From Posidonia oceanica (lineage: Eukaryota; Streptophyta; Magnoliopsida; Alismatales; Posidoniaceae), in NCBI GenBank assembly GCA_037176725.1, contig JAZBRS010000026.1, positions 103,957,501-104,021,500 of the forward strand: a stretch of DNA of 64,000 nt, in the 5' to 3' direction. The notes under the pieces are model-generated. The model saw only the letters and a list, made by a program, of their open reading frames with translations. It had not been told where the DNA came from and did not search any database. The position numbers and the translations under genes are program-made. This document shows, one piece after another, positions 1-10,805 of this stretch (position 1 is the stretch's first letter; the number at the start of each line of letters is the position of its first letter).

Positions 1-330
1 GTTAATTGGGTGACTGGAAACCAGATGTTTCCTATTTTCAGAATAGTAGCAACCTGACCCTCTACGACCATAGATAGGAGGTTGTCATTGCCTCAAAATG
101 CTAACGAGACTTCTTGCCTTGAGATCAAGGTGGTTGGGTTAGAAAACTGTTCTAATGTTAGAAAAAAACTATGAGGTTTAGCAGTTGTGAAAACCTAAGC
201 ACACGGTCTCCTGAACCGAAAACAATAAAGGAAAACAACTAGATCTAAAGTAATAAATGAAGGAAGGAAGGAAAAAACTCACGTAGCACAGAGGGTTGGC
301 TAAAGCCGGTCCCATCGTGATTGCCAGTTC
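1..330 (-). mobile_element. 5' leader of a minus-strand LTR-A element, cut by the window edge
   Basis: This is the internal untranslated leader just downstream (on the minus strand) of the 5' LTR at 331-1915. Its reverse complement aligns with about 42.15-42.33 kb of element 3, sharing the primer site and a TTTTTTCCTTCCTTCCTTC stretch. It diverges further downstream. The rest of the element lies left of the window. No convincing coding sequence is present. Confidence 0.75.
308..326 (-). other. Primer binding site of the minus-strand LTR-A element
   Basis: On the minus strand the LTR ends ...ATCTACA at 331. Four bases later comes TGGCAATCACGATGGGACC. The same arrangement (LTR end, 5 nt, TGGCGATCACGGTGGGACT) follows the 5' LTR of element 3, which supports it as the tRNA primer site. 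The TGGCRA start fits a tRNA ending in YGCCA. Ogre/Tat elements are known to use tRNA-Arg, but I cannot confirm the tRNA here. Confidence 0.65.
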
Positions 331-1915
331 TGTAGATGTGGATTTGGGGGGTGTTTATGAAGGTAACTGTGCTTCCACATACGTTGTCAACTTTGTTGTG
401 ATCGCCACTTATCAATGGATGGACAAGGCATCTGGGGAGATGATGATGATGTGGGTAGTCGGTTCACTGGATCGACGGTAGGGTATCGTCTAGCGGCTTC
501 CTCGTATTACGTGAGCGGATTCCTTTTCCTTCAAAAAACAAGTAACAGAAGATCTGGATGAGTTTGTGTGTAGTCAATCGATCAAATAAATAGGAGATAA
601 CATAAATAAATGCAACTAATACTAACCGGGGGTTGTTCCCCGCATACATATGCTATGAATATAATCTAAAGAATGCAATAATGAAAATAAAGAGAATGGA
701 AGATGATACTCTCTTCACCCTCGTGCTGTATGCAATGGGATGAGGAAGCGGAGGCACGGTTGGAGCTCCGGGAATCCTTGAGATCTCTAGGATTCAAGGT
801 GGGATTCGATGATCTAGGGTTTCTAGGTTGAAGGTGGAGGTTAGGGTTTCTCTCTTAGAAGATAATGGATTTTGTCTCCTTGAAAACCTAAAAATTGACC
901 ACCCCCTGAGCACTAACTCACGGAGCCTTTTTATAGGTTCGTGGGGCACGGGTGGCTTAGACCTAGGAAGGTTCTAGAAGCTTCTAGAAGGGAACTGATA
1001 TTTAGGATTAGTCATCGCTATTAGGGGCGACTGGTGTAAATATCCCCCGAAAAGATCATGGAAATGCTAGGGAGACACCGCGTGACCAGGTTAGTGGGGA
1101 GTCCACGTCATTCAATCGCCTGTAACACAGGGGCCTAACTGTGGCACTAATCCAGCAACTAAAGATTTGTTTTTGATTTCTAGAAGATAAATCCTAGATT
1201 GGTTTCTGATTTTTAGGAAGATAAATCACAGATTGAAAAACGTATTTTAGAAATATCTAGGTTTTAATTTGGAAGCCACCTAGGATTTTCTAGATTTATT
1301 CCTTTCCTTAATTGATTATATGTGATTTTTATATGATATATCATATATTAAATACTTGGAAACCATGGGAATATTGATAATGTAGAAAAAGTGTTATAAT
1401 AAATTATAAAGCCCCCTCATGTATTATATTAATGTCTAGGATATTAATTATCAAGCTAGAGAGTGAGAGAAATTGCTAGTCGCCTGTCTTGAATGCGCCT
1501 ACACATTCTAGTCGCCCCTTTGAAAGGCGTCTGGATGTGTCGCCGCTCTGGGAGGCAACTAGCTAGGTCTTTTGCGTTTTTAACCCTATCTTTTAAGTTA
1601 ATCAATAGAAACATGATAAAAACTCGGAAAACTTCAGAGATCTCATGAAATCGTAAAAATATCTTCTTTAACTCAAATTTGCCACTGATCTGAGTAGGAA
1701 AAAGGGTGCTCAAGATACTTAGACTTGCCACGATCCTGATTGCGCTAGCTATGCCACAGCTAATAGCCTTGAGCCAAGTAAAATCAAGCGATGCTTTAAA
1801 CAAATCACGGAAAATCTGGAAAAAGTGTTATTAAGTCTTAGTTGTGTGATATGGGGCGCCTAGTTGGTTCCTATCCTTTAAGAACTCTTAAAAATGCGAA
1901 AATGGAATATCTACA
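331..1915 (-). repeat. LTR-A, 5' LTR of a minus-strand element
   Basis: Read on the minus strand it starts TGTAGATATTCCATTTTCGC at 1915 and ends CATCTACA at 331 (1585 bp), matching the 1577-bp LTR-A of element 3. No polypurine tract lies next to 1915 and a primer site follows 331, so it is a 5' LTR. A TATA box (TATAAAAAGG, 926-935 minus) lies upstream of the part corresponding to R/U5. It has GTCGCC-N9-GGCGAC-type modules at 1011-1031, 1479-1499, 1511-1531 and 1539-1559. The adjacent GAACC (1916-1920) is the expected target duplication, but the partner copy is off-window. Confidence 0.8.
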
Positions 1916-4786
1916 GAACCCATTTCTTCCCACACACAGACAGCGACCCAACTCCTTACACAGCAGCACACCACCCACAGAACCACCTCTCCACCTCCCT
2001 TAAACCTCCACGAGTCCACCTGCAAGAGTGAACTCACAATGAGAGCCATAGAGAGGAAAAGAGAACAAAAAATCCACAGAGCACCCACTATTTCAAATCC
2101 GTGAATTGAGAGTGGGAAGCTAGGTCTGAGACGTCCCTAAGCCTCTAGACACCTCCGTCGACTCGCTCCAGTCATGCTTGCAGCTCACCACCGCCTCCAG
2201 TGCCCCCTTTGCCTGCGCCACTATCGGCTGAAACCACCCGAGGTCGATAGACCTCTCCGCATGCTCCCTCAGGTAATGGACACTCTCTTTAGCTTCATTA
2301 CATGCCTCTCTTGCTTCCTAGCCCATCTTTTGTGCATTTCGTGCCCTGTGCTCCATTTTCCACCTCACTGGCCTTCTCCTTCTTCCCTGGCGCCGACCGC
2401 CGTCTACGAGCAAGCTCCGCCGCAGCAGACAGCCCGCCGCTCCTCCGGACCGCCTCCAGGCCCTCTCCAGACCCCCAGTGCCTCAGCCACACACCGCTCG
2501 TGGCTCGCCGCAGCCTCCCTAGCCTCCGTAGCTCGCTGGATCGCCGGAGGCCCGCGTCACCACTGTAGCACTGTACCAGAATATGGTTTTGATTTTAAAT
2601 CGTTAGTACATTGAAATAAAGTCCTTCAGGTTTTTTTCTTTTCATTTCAGTCCAGCTTTTGATTGAAAATCATTTAATTTTTGTTTTAATTCATACTACA
2701 GTGCATTTTAGTCCAGCATTTAAGTTTTATTGCACATCAGTCCTTCATGTATTCATTTAAATCATTTAATTTCGTTTAAATCATACTACATTGCATTTTA
2801 GTCTTGTGATTTATTTTATTTGCATTTAAGTCCAATTTACAATCAATCAATCATTTAAATCACATTTTGAATCTTATTGCATTGCAGAAAAGTCCTGTAA
2901 CTTATTTTATTTGCATTTTAGTCCAACAGGCTTTAATTCAATCATTTAAATCACATTTTAAATCTTATTGTATTGCAGAAAAATCCTGTAACTTATTTTA
3001 ATTGCATTTAAGTCCACTGTGCATTCATACTTTCATTTAAATCACATTTTAAATCTTCTTGCATTGCATGTAAGTCCAGTAACTTATTTTAATTGCACTT
3101 TAGTCCAGCAGGCTTTAAATCATTCATTTAAATCACATTTTTTATCTTATTGCATTGCATTTAAGTCCAGTAACTTATGCTATTTGCATTTTAGTCTTGT
3201 TTGCATTGAATCAATCATTTAAATCATATTTTGAACTATATTACATTGCAGCTTAGTCCAACAATTTGTTTTATTTGCATTTTAAACCATATTACATTGT
3301 AGTAAAATCCAATAGTTTGTTTTAATTACATGTTAATCCTAATTTCAATTGATTGCATGTTTGCATGTTTGTTTTGCATTGCACATAAGTCCAGCATGTT
3401 TTCTAAATTGCATGTAGGTCCTTTCCTTGCTTTATTGCATGCATATCTTTTAATTAATATTGCATTTTGCTCCTGCTTGCTTACATCATTGCATCATTAA
3501 TTTTTACCATACTTTTTCTCTGCTGCACTGCATTTTTCCATGTCATTGCACTTAGGCCCCTGTAGTTTACTTTAATTGCATTTAGGTCCCTATGTTTGCA
3601 CTTTTGCATGCATTGCATTCTCATTTCATTTGCACATTGCCCCTTGCACTTTTCTTAACACCTTTTGCATACAATGCATTTAGGCCCCCATTTAGACCAC
3701 CATTGCATCAGTATAGGTTTTCATCTGGCCCTTGATCCATCTGACTTGATTTCTGAATAACTTTTGATCGGACCGTTGGATCTTCACAATCTAACCATCC
3801 TGGTCTTCCTGGTTGAATGATCTTTCATTCCAACTATTTAGATCAGGCATCAGATCCTCAAGCTATGCCCACCTGAATCACTGCATATCACTCATTGCCT
3901 TGTAACTTGCAATGCATGCATTGTTTTCTCGATCTGTCTTTTTGAGCACATAGATCAGGTTTTATCATCCCTGCTTTGCTTCCCTTTGATTGTCATACTC
4001 CTGCATTGCATGGTTTTCTGCTTCTATTTTGTTTTCTCCTTTGTGTGTCACTATCCGCATTACGTGGTTTTACTTGACATTTTGTTTTTTGCTTGCATTG
4101 CATGGTTTTCCGCCTCTGTTTCGTTTCCCCTTTGCGTGCCGCTATCCGCATTGCGTGGTTTTACTCGATGTTTTGTTTCTTGCCTGCATTGCATTTAGAG
4201 TAGTGATGTTTACTGTCTAGAGTTCTTACAAACCAGGGCATGTCCTGTTCGGAACACTGACAGCACTGCTAAGCACATAGGCTGCACGTTTAATTTCCAT
4301 CACACATCATGACACCCTGAGCACACATTTGAGCATGTAATTAAAGCATACATGGCATTTAGGCATTTAAGGCATGTTTAGAGCATTCATAGCATGGCAT
4401 AGCATTCCTCACCCCTCAGGCGCTCAGTTAAGGCAAGCATTATCGATATTCCTGCATATGTGAGCGAGTTTAGCCTAGAAAGACCGGTTCCAGGTGTATC
4501 GGGGGTGCCTAACACCTTCCCCGTGCGTAATAGGAGTCCTTATCCTTTCTCTGGCCCACAGTGACCATTTTGCCCTCGTCTTTGACACGAGTCATTCATT
4601 TTGCATGGCATTGCATCCATTTGCATGTTTTCATGCATTTCCCCGGTTTTCCTCGTCTCCTGACTTAATAGACTAGGTGGTGACTCCATTTTTTGCTTTA
4701 TCTTTTGTTTTCCTCTTCACGGCTCTTCTAGTGACCTCTCTCTCTCGGGCCCTCGCTGGTCCGAATTTCGAGATGGGATCGCTACA
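1916..4786 (+). repeat. 3' part of an LTR-B copy (subfamily B1)
   Basis: This LTR segment ends GGGATCGCTACA at 4786 and lacks its 5' part, because the minus-strand LTR-A element is inserted at 1915/1916. It contains a C/T-rich part, then about 2620-3700 of degenerate repeats built on TTGCATTTTAGTCC and TCATTTAAATCACATTT. Two units of about 100 bp follow near 3995-4200. The conserved GGGGGTGCCTAACACCTTCC core lies near 4503-4522. The reverse-strand LTR at 57641-60610 is the same subfamily. It was probably inserted in the leader of element 1: the following ACTGT matches element 3's uninterrupted leader. Short ORFs here are not supported as genes. Confidence 0.75.
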
Positions 4787-5670
4787 ACTGTATTTTTAGT
4801 TTTTTTAACAGATTCTAGGCTTGTTTGCGTCTGCCACTAGGGTGGAAACTATTTTTCTAATATTAGAGTTAAAGTTCCTTGAGGGAATCTTTCTCTAACT
4901 AAATCAATCAAATCGAGCGAACCAGGCTAGTGCAAGTCGCTCTCCCTTACTCTGTTTGATTGTGATAGTTAGATTGAGAACTCAAGGTATCCTAAGGTTT
5001 TATTATTGACTCCTTTCTTCTCCCTGAGTCAATAATAATCCTTGGTAGATACTTAATACTCTAGTATTTCGTGTTTATTTACCGCTTTGTGGTTTGTTAG
5101 AATATGAGCCTAAGGACAGAATCCTAGGTTGCGGGTCCCCTCTTTAGGGATACAAACTTGCCACCTAGGCCCTCTTGGTAGACCCTAACGAAGGTCAAAG
5201 AGTGGTACCAAAGTGTCAAAAAAATCTTATTGAGTGACCCTTAGATCCCACAAAGTTGTCCTTACCCCTAGCCTAAGAACCTAATTTCTGAGAGCACGTA
5301 GGTTAAAGTAAACGATTAATTAACTACTTGAACAAGTAAAATCTTGTTTGATTCGTGGTCTGTCAAGGATAGACTCTGGTTGCTAAAAGGACTAGGACTT
5401 TCGTTGCCAGTCTGAGAGGCGACATGTTCTGCTGCCGCCTTAACCGGCAACGAGTTCTATCACCCTATATATAGGCGACACGTCACAGAACACGCCAGTG
5501 TGACTTGTTTGCAGGGTGGTTTGGCTGTTTTCAGTGACATAGATCGCAGAGATGTCAGAACAACAGAACAGTTATTTACATTCCTTTTATTTCATTAAAT
5601 CAAGTCTGTATTAAGTAGTGTTAATAGAGTTTGTACTTTCTTTTTCCCAAACATTTGTAACTATTTCACA
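4787..5670 (+). mobile_element. Leader of gag-only element 1 (LTR-A group)
   Basis: This untranslated leader aligns with 42.54-43.52 kb of element 3 (shared GGTGGAAACTATTT and GTTAAAGTTCCTTGAG stretches). It lies immediately upstream of the gag start at 5671. The 5' LTR and primer site of element 1 would lie left of the LTR-B insertion and outside the window. Three 21-nt dyad modules lie at 5403-5423, 5431-5451 and 5459-5479. No other coding sequence is seen. Confidence 0.65.
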
Positions 5671-6175
5671 ATGGAGCACATTAGTATGTCATCTACCTTG
5701 ACTTCTGCACAAGCAAGCAATTCGATGGGCCAGAACGAGTTCTTATTTAGAACCCCAATTTCACACGCAGAAGAGCTAGAAACCCCTAGCTTCTCACAAC
5801 CAATGGGTCATCTGTCTAAGGAAGCAATTGAGGAAATCTATCGATACCTGGCACAGCACCACCCCTCATTTAAGAGCCCACAAATTCCATCCATCCATGG
5901 ACCTTCTTTCCCAAATTCTTACCAAGGCTCATTAGCCACACCCACTTATGCCCATGCCATACCAAACCACACAGTAAACTTCCCTACCCAAAGTCCATTC
6001 GCACAATACCACGCAACGCCAACCTACCCTTCCACACATCAAACCATGCCATCACCTACAACCAACTACTTCCCACAATATCCAGGGGAATCCCAATCAC
6101 CACAACCATTCTCAAACACACAGTTCTACCACACTCTACCTCAATCCCTACCCTTCTCTCCACCATATATGATAT
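5671..6175 (+). pseudogene. gag: Gag N-terminal part of element 1, split by a solo LTR
   Basis: An ATG at 5671 opens about 168 codons. The N-terminal segment is rich in P, Q, N, Y, S and T and homologous to the ORF at 43523 of element 3 (shared EFLFR, AEELETPSFSQ-like and HHPSF segments). In Ogre/Tat elements this region precedes the Retrotrans_gag domain and is poorly conserved. A solo LTR (6176-8772) is inserted after codon 168, and the GATAT target duplication falls inside the coding sequence. Coding homology resumes at 8773. The gene is therefore inactive here. The start was chosen because it aligns with the ATG of element 3. Confidence 0.7.
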
Positions 6176-8772
6176 TGTGACTGTCCACACTCGGCCACGA
6201 CGGGTCTCGCACCACTACCATAGCTCGCAGTGCGATCGTGCCGTGAGAGAGGGGGAAGCCGTAGTCAACAGTGAATCCAGGGAGAAAACTCGACTCGAAA
6301 ACACCGGAAAAACTGGCGAATAATGCAAAGGAGAATAAATCAAAGACATGGAGTCGCCACCTAATCTATTAAAACGGGAAGACTAGGAAAACCGTATGAA
6401 AACATGCGAGAAAACTCAAACAATATGAAAACATGCCAATCCAGTCCAAATGAATGTGACACAAGGTCGATGTGGTCCAGAGAAAGGGTAAGGACTCCTA
6501 CTACGTGCGGGGAAGGTGTTAGGCACCCCCGACACGCCCGACGAATTGGTCTTTCTTGGCTTTTCCGCTCTTGTGTGACAAATGTTGGTAAATGAATGCC
6601 AGTTTATGTTCATCCTAAGGCGGTATGCAAGATGCAATTATAAACCATGTAAAGTTTAGCTAGATCAAACCAACTTGCTTAATTAAAGCCAAATTGACAT
6701 AAGACAACAACAAGCAAATCAGAGAAGCATGCTTAAGACAAAACAAGCTAAGTAGATGAATGGCAAGGCGACAGGCCATGGGTTCAGGCCACTGCCTGGA
6801 CTCTGAACTGAGTTGCCGGTCACCTGGGCGACCATGCTAGTTGCCTGCATTGGCGGCGTCTGCGCAGTCGCTCTATAGAACGGCGACAGCTTTGGTCGCC
6901 GCTCCTAGAGGCAGCCAAGGCTCCTGCAGGCAGGCCAGACAGCGACCTTCGCCGGCCAAATAAATCATGCAAACATTCATAAGATTTGTAACTAAGCATT
7001 CAAAACGACAGAGGGCATATCAGAGATCACAATCAAACTAACATTGCACAAAAAGGACGCTTGGACCACGAGATGTGGCGGTCCAAAGTTGGCCGAAGGA
7101 TTGCTGGAAGCAACCCAATAGTCCTAGATGGTGACCTTTGGCGCCCATTTTGGCTATGCAAACGATATTGAAAAATCGAAGAAAACATCCACATAGCAAC
7201 ATGTCATATCAGAGAACACATTTATGCAAACAGGAAGCAATATGGGTGCCCAGGTGAAGAGATATATCAGAGCAAAGTCCAGCTCGAGGGCAGCCTGACT
7301 TGCAGTCCAGTCGCCACATGTAGTGGCGCCTAACCTGGCAAACCAACTGCCGGACTTTGCAGCCAAATCCCGTGCCGTCGGCGAGGCTAAAAATACAATT
7401 AAACACCTGGGAAGCACGACGGCATTCCTAGGAGCACACACATGCATTCAAAAGCGAAAATGGCCTTGCAGATCTCTCTCCCCACCTTGTGGGTTTCATC
7501 ACCGACGGTCGAGCTTTCCGGCATCCGTCGAGACGAACGGGGAAGTCTCAGGCCTACACACGGCTCATTGGAGGTTTTAGGGAGCTGAGAGGAAGGCAAG
7601 GAAAGAAATAGAAGAAAAAACCATCAACCGGAGGCCCTCAACCGCTAGGCTCGCTGGCGTTGGCCATCCACGACGGCGTCCGACCATGTAGGAGATGGGG
7701 AGCTCGCATGGAGGCACCTGGAACACCGTTGAGCGACTGGGAAGGTTGGTGGCAGTCTGGCGGAGCTAAAGAGCGAGCCAAATCGGGGCGACCGAGCCTC
7801 CCCGATGCTTCCGTGACTCACTGGAGTCAAGGAAGATGACTCCAAGGTGTGGGAATTAGATACCCAAAAGCGCGGGAAAACATGCAAAAACGGTTCCTTT
7901 CCAACGAGGAACAAGAAGCAAGCAAGGAGGAAGGAGTTACCTGCATGTGGGCGGTTGTCTCCTTTGGCGCCGGCGAGTCCAAGCGGTGGCGAGCTCGGAA
8001 GACGGCGAATGGGGGAGTGGAATTGGGCACTGAATGCTTGGAGGAGTTCTCTCTCACACAAGGTTCGCTCTGGGATGCTCTGGAGTTAGTGGAAGCTCAA
8101 GTAAATGCGTGTGGTGAAGTGTGAGAAGGTTGGGTTCACTGATTTTGTTCGGCGAGGGCACTGGCAAGGAGGGCGGTGGCAGAGGCATGCTCCGGAGTTG
8201 GTGGCCAGAGGTGGCGTGCACGGGAGCGAGCGTAGAGAGACTAGCGTGGTAGGTGAGGAGGTGGCGTGCACGGCATGGAGTAGGTCGGCAAGGAGGCAGC
8301 TGGAAGAGTCCAAACGAGCACACGGTGGGAGAGTTTGAAGCTCTATATCTCACAGTTTAGTCGCCCCTCACGATGGCAACTAACTCAGTCGCCACTAACA
8401 TGGGCGACAACATAGTCGCCATTGCTAAGGGCGACCACATAGTCACCACAGAGAACGGCGACTATGCCTGAGATCCAGTGGGCTGGGCCGGCTGGGCTTG
8501 TGTGTTAGGTTTAAATGAGTTGGTTATTGGGATTAGTTTTGTGGTTTAACAAGGGGTTATGGACTTGTGAAAAAAGGGTTGTGGGCTTTGGTTTTGGAAT
8601 GGGCTTAGGTATGAAATGGGCTTGGGCTTAGTGTTTTGGTTTTAGGATTAGGTTTAAATGGAGTGAAGGATTTGACTAAAATTTTGGATGGGGTTTGAGT
8701 CGAGTTCGCCGCTTTCGAGCATGCTTCCAGAAAGATCCACCGACGATCAGCTACAAAAACGGGGTGTCTACA
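6176..8772 (-). mobile_element. Solo LTR (LTR-B group, 2.6 kb) inserted in gag
   Basis: On the minus strand it starts TGTAGACACCCC at 8772 and ends GGACAGTCACA at 6176 (2597 bp). It is flanked by perfect 5-bp target duplications GATAT (6171-6175 and 8773-8777). No internal element sequence is present, so it is a solo LTR left by LTR-LTR recombination. Removing it with one GATAT restores alignment with the uninterrupted gag of element 3. It carries the TGCCTAACACCTTCCCC core near 6510-6530. It also has nine 21-nt modules: 6812, 6840, 6867, 6895, 7310, 8360, 8388, 8415 and 8442. Short ORFs inside are not supported as genes. Confidence 0.9.
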
Positions 8773-10805
8773 GATATAACCCTCTATCACCACCATACCA
8801 TCAGACTCATGGGCACCTAAGCCAGAGGCAATAGGCCATGCCAGGATTGGACATCAAGAGAATGATCTCGAAGGCACTAGTAGAGGCAAGGGTTACATCT
8901 AAAGTCCCGGTAGGGTTTGACACATCCAAATTTCCTTGTTTCACTCTTCCACCTAGATTCAAAATGCAAAAAATGAGGAAATACAATGGAATGGAAGATC
9001 CAAGAGGTCATCTAGCCACCTTTGCTATGGATGCTCTACCCTACCTTCATGATAATGGACTTACTATCTACCTTTTCTTCAAGAGCCTTGAGGGAGAAGC
9101 ACTGAGATGGTTCAACACACTCACAGCATATGATCTCAGTAACTTCAAGATGATCCAGGAAAAATTTCTACTCCAATACGACCGTCGCATCCAGCATGAG
9201 CCCACAAAAGGCGACCTCCTCGCCGAAAAGATGAAACCTGATGAGGAGTTTGCCACTTTTGCAAGCAGATGGAGGGACATGGTTGCAAGGTCCAAATGCT
9301 ACATTCCTGAAAGCCAAGCAGTTGAAGTCATTGCCCAAAATACTACAGGAGCACTCAGAACGGGGCTACTGATTAGTGACCTCCAAACATACCCTCAACT
9401 GTACGAGTGTGCTGCAAGAGTCCTCTATTACAAAGTGGACCTACCATTCTTAGAGCTTAAGGGGAAGGGCAAGAAGAAGACCTCTGGCTACACACTTGAG
9501 GGCATCACTAGTGACATGGCAAAGGTCTCAACTCAGCAGAGGCAGAAAAGAGGGAGAAATCCCTAATACCGGTCTGAGTACCCAATTCTGGCCCAAGGTC
9601 AATCAATGCAATACCCGGAGCAGCCAATTCAATACCAGTCAGGGTATCAGTATCAAAGGCAACTAGTGCAGTACTAGGGACAGTTAGTGTAGCCAGTACA
9701 GCACCAACAATAGGAGCAATGCCAACAGTGCCAACAACAACAGCCTCCTGATTACCAAGTACATGCCCAACAAGGATGGACAAACAAGGGATACCAAGGG
9801 CAACGGTAGGGGCAGAGGAGCTAAAATAATGTTCCGCCACCACAAAGCTACAAAGGTCCCTAGAGGCAAAACTATCCGCCACTTCCTGAATCAATCCCCG
9901 ACGTATTCAGGATGTTGGTTGAAAGTGGAGATCTACAGCTCCCTGAGCCCAGACCAAGTCCTCCCAATGCCGACATGTCCAAGCACTGCCCTTATCATCA
10001 AAACAATGGGCATACCCTTGAAGAATGCTTCACTGTCAAAGATAAAATACACAATCTAAATGACAAGGGTAAAATCATGTGGTATGAGCTTAAAGATAGA
10101 CTAAAGGCAACTCAAGAAGGACAACAAACGATACAGATACATCAAGATCCTGTGTTCGATCATGCGGTGGCTCACGCAGAAGTAGAGGTCATCCTATCCG
10201 CTGCTCGAGCAGAATTGGCAACCATCCAGCATATAGAAGCACACTGGGAACTCGCTCCACCAGAACACAGAAGACCATCACTAGATGCATGGTACAAGGA
10301 TGGGCCAGACTCTTAGATATCCCAGGATCTAATCCAAGAAGACCTGCCACCCATTTATGATGAGTATGCTGACTCGGACTGGTATGACATGGAGGCTATA
10401 CTCAACTTGCCTCTTCAAGCAGCACAAGCAAAAGTCAATCCTCCACCCAAGCCACTGGATCCTATAGAGGGAAGTAAATACGCTAGGGGCAGTCATGAGC
10501 ATGATAGTCAGGGAGAGGTTAATGTAGGGCCTTATAAAGACATCATCGATTACATTCCAAGAAGTTCCAGTAAAGGTGCACATGAGGACGAAGCCACCAG
10601 GGGCACAGTACAAGAAGCAGGTTACGATGAGTCCGACTCTGACCCTCTGAAAGCAAGGGCTGGGCGCAAGCTGAAAGAAAAACAGAAATATGCGCCACAA
10701 GTATCACCTGACCGCTCAACGCTAGGGGCAAACTTCCACTGTCACCCCTCAGGTAAGCCCCCTCATCTAGGGAGGGAGGTGCGAAATTCCACTGAACCCG
10801 ACTAA
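8773..10805 (+). pseudogene. gag: Gag, main part, of element 1 (Ogre/Tat-like)
   Basis: The best-preserved stretch (8838-9566) carries a Retrotrans_gag domain: RGHLATFAMDAL, then GEALRWFNTL, then EEFATFASRWRDM. A Q-rich linker (9567-9911) has in-frame TAGs at former Gln codons and frame shifts. Further on (9966-10040) is the modified zinc knuckle CPYHQNNGHTLEEC that is typical of Tat-group Gag. A stop at about 10314 separates the acidic tail ending near 10805. Gag packages element RNA in cytoplasmic particles. No protease, reverse transcriptase or integrase follows, so the element was non-autonomous. Fully parallel organisation is seen at 43523-46050. Confidence 0.8.

Noticed and set aside
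1916..4786. LTR-B as the true 5' LTR of element 1
   Set aside because: The 3' LTR of element 1 is LTR-A type, and the sequence after 4786 matches a point deep in the element 3 leader with no primer site. The LTR-B is more likely inserted in the leader.
5671..10805. Intron in gag spanning 6176-8772
   Set aside because: The segment is bounded by TGT...ACA ends and 5-bp target duplications and matches an LTR, so it is an insertion and not an intron.
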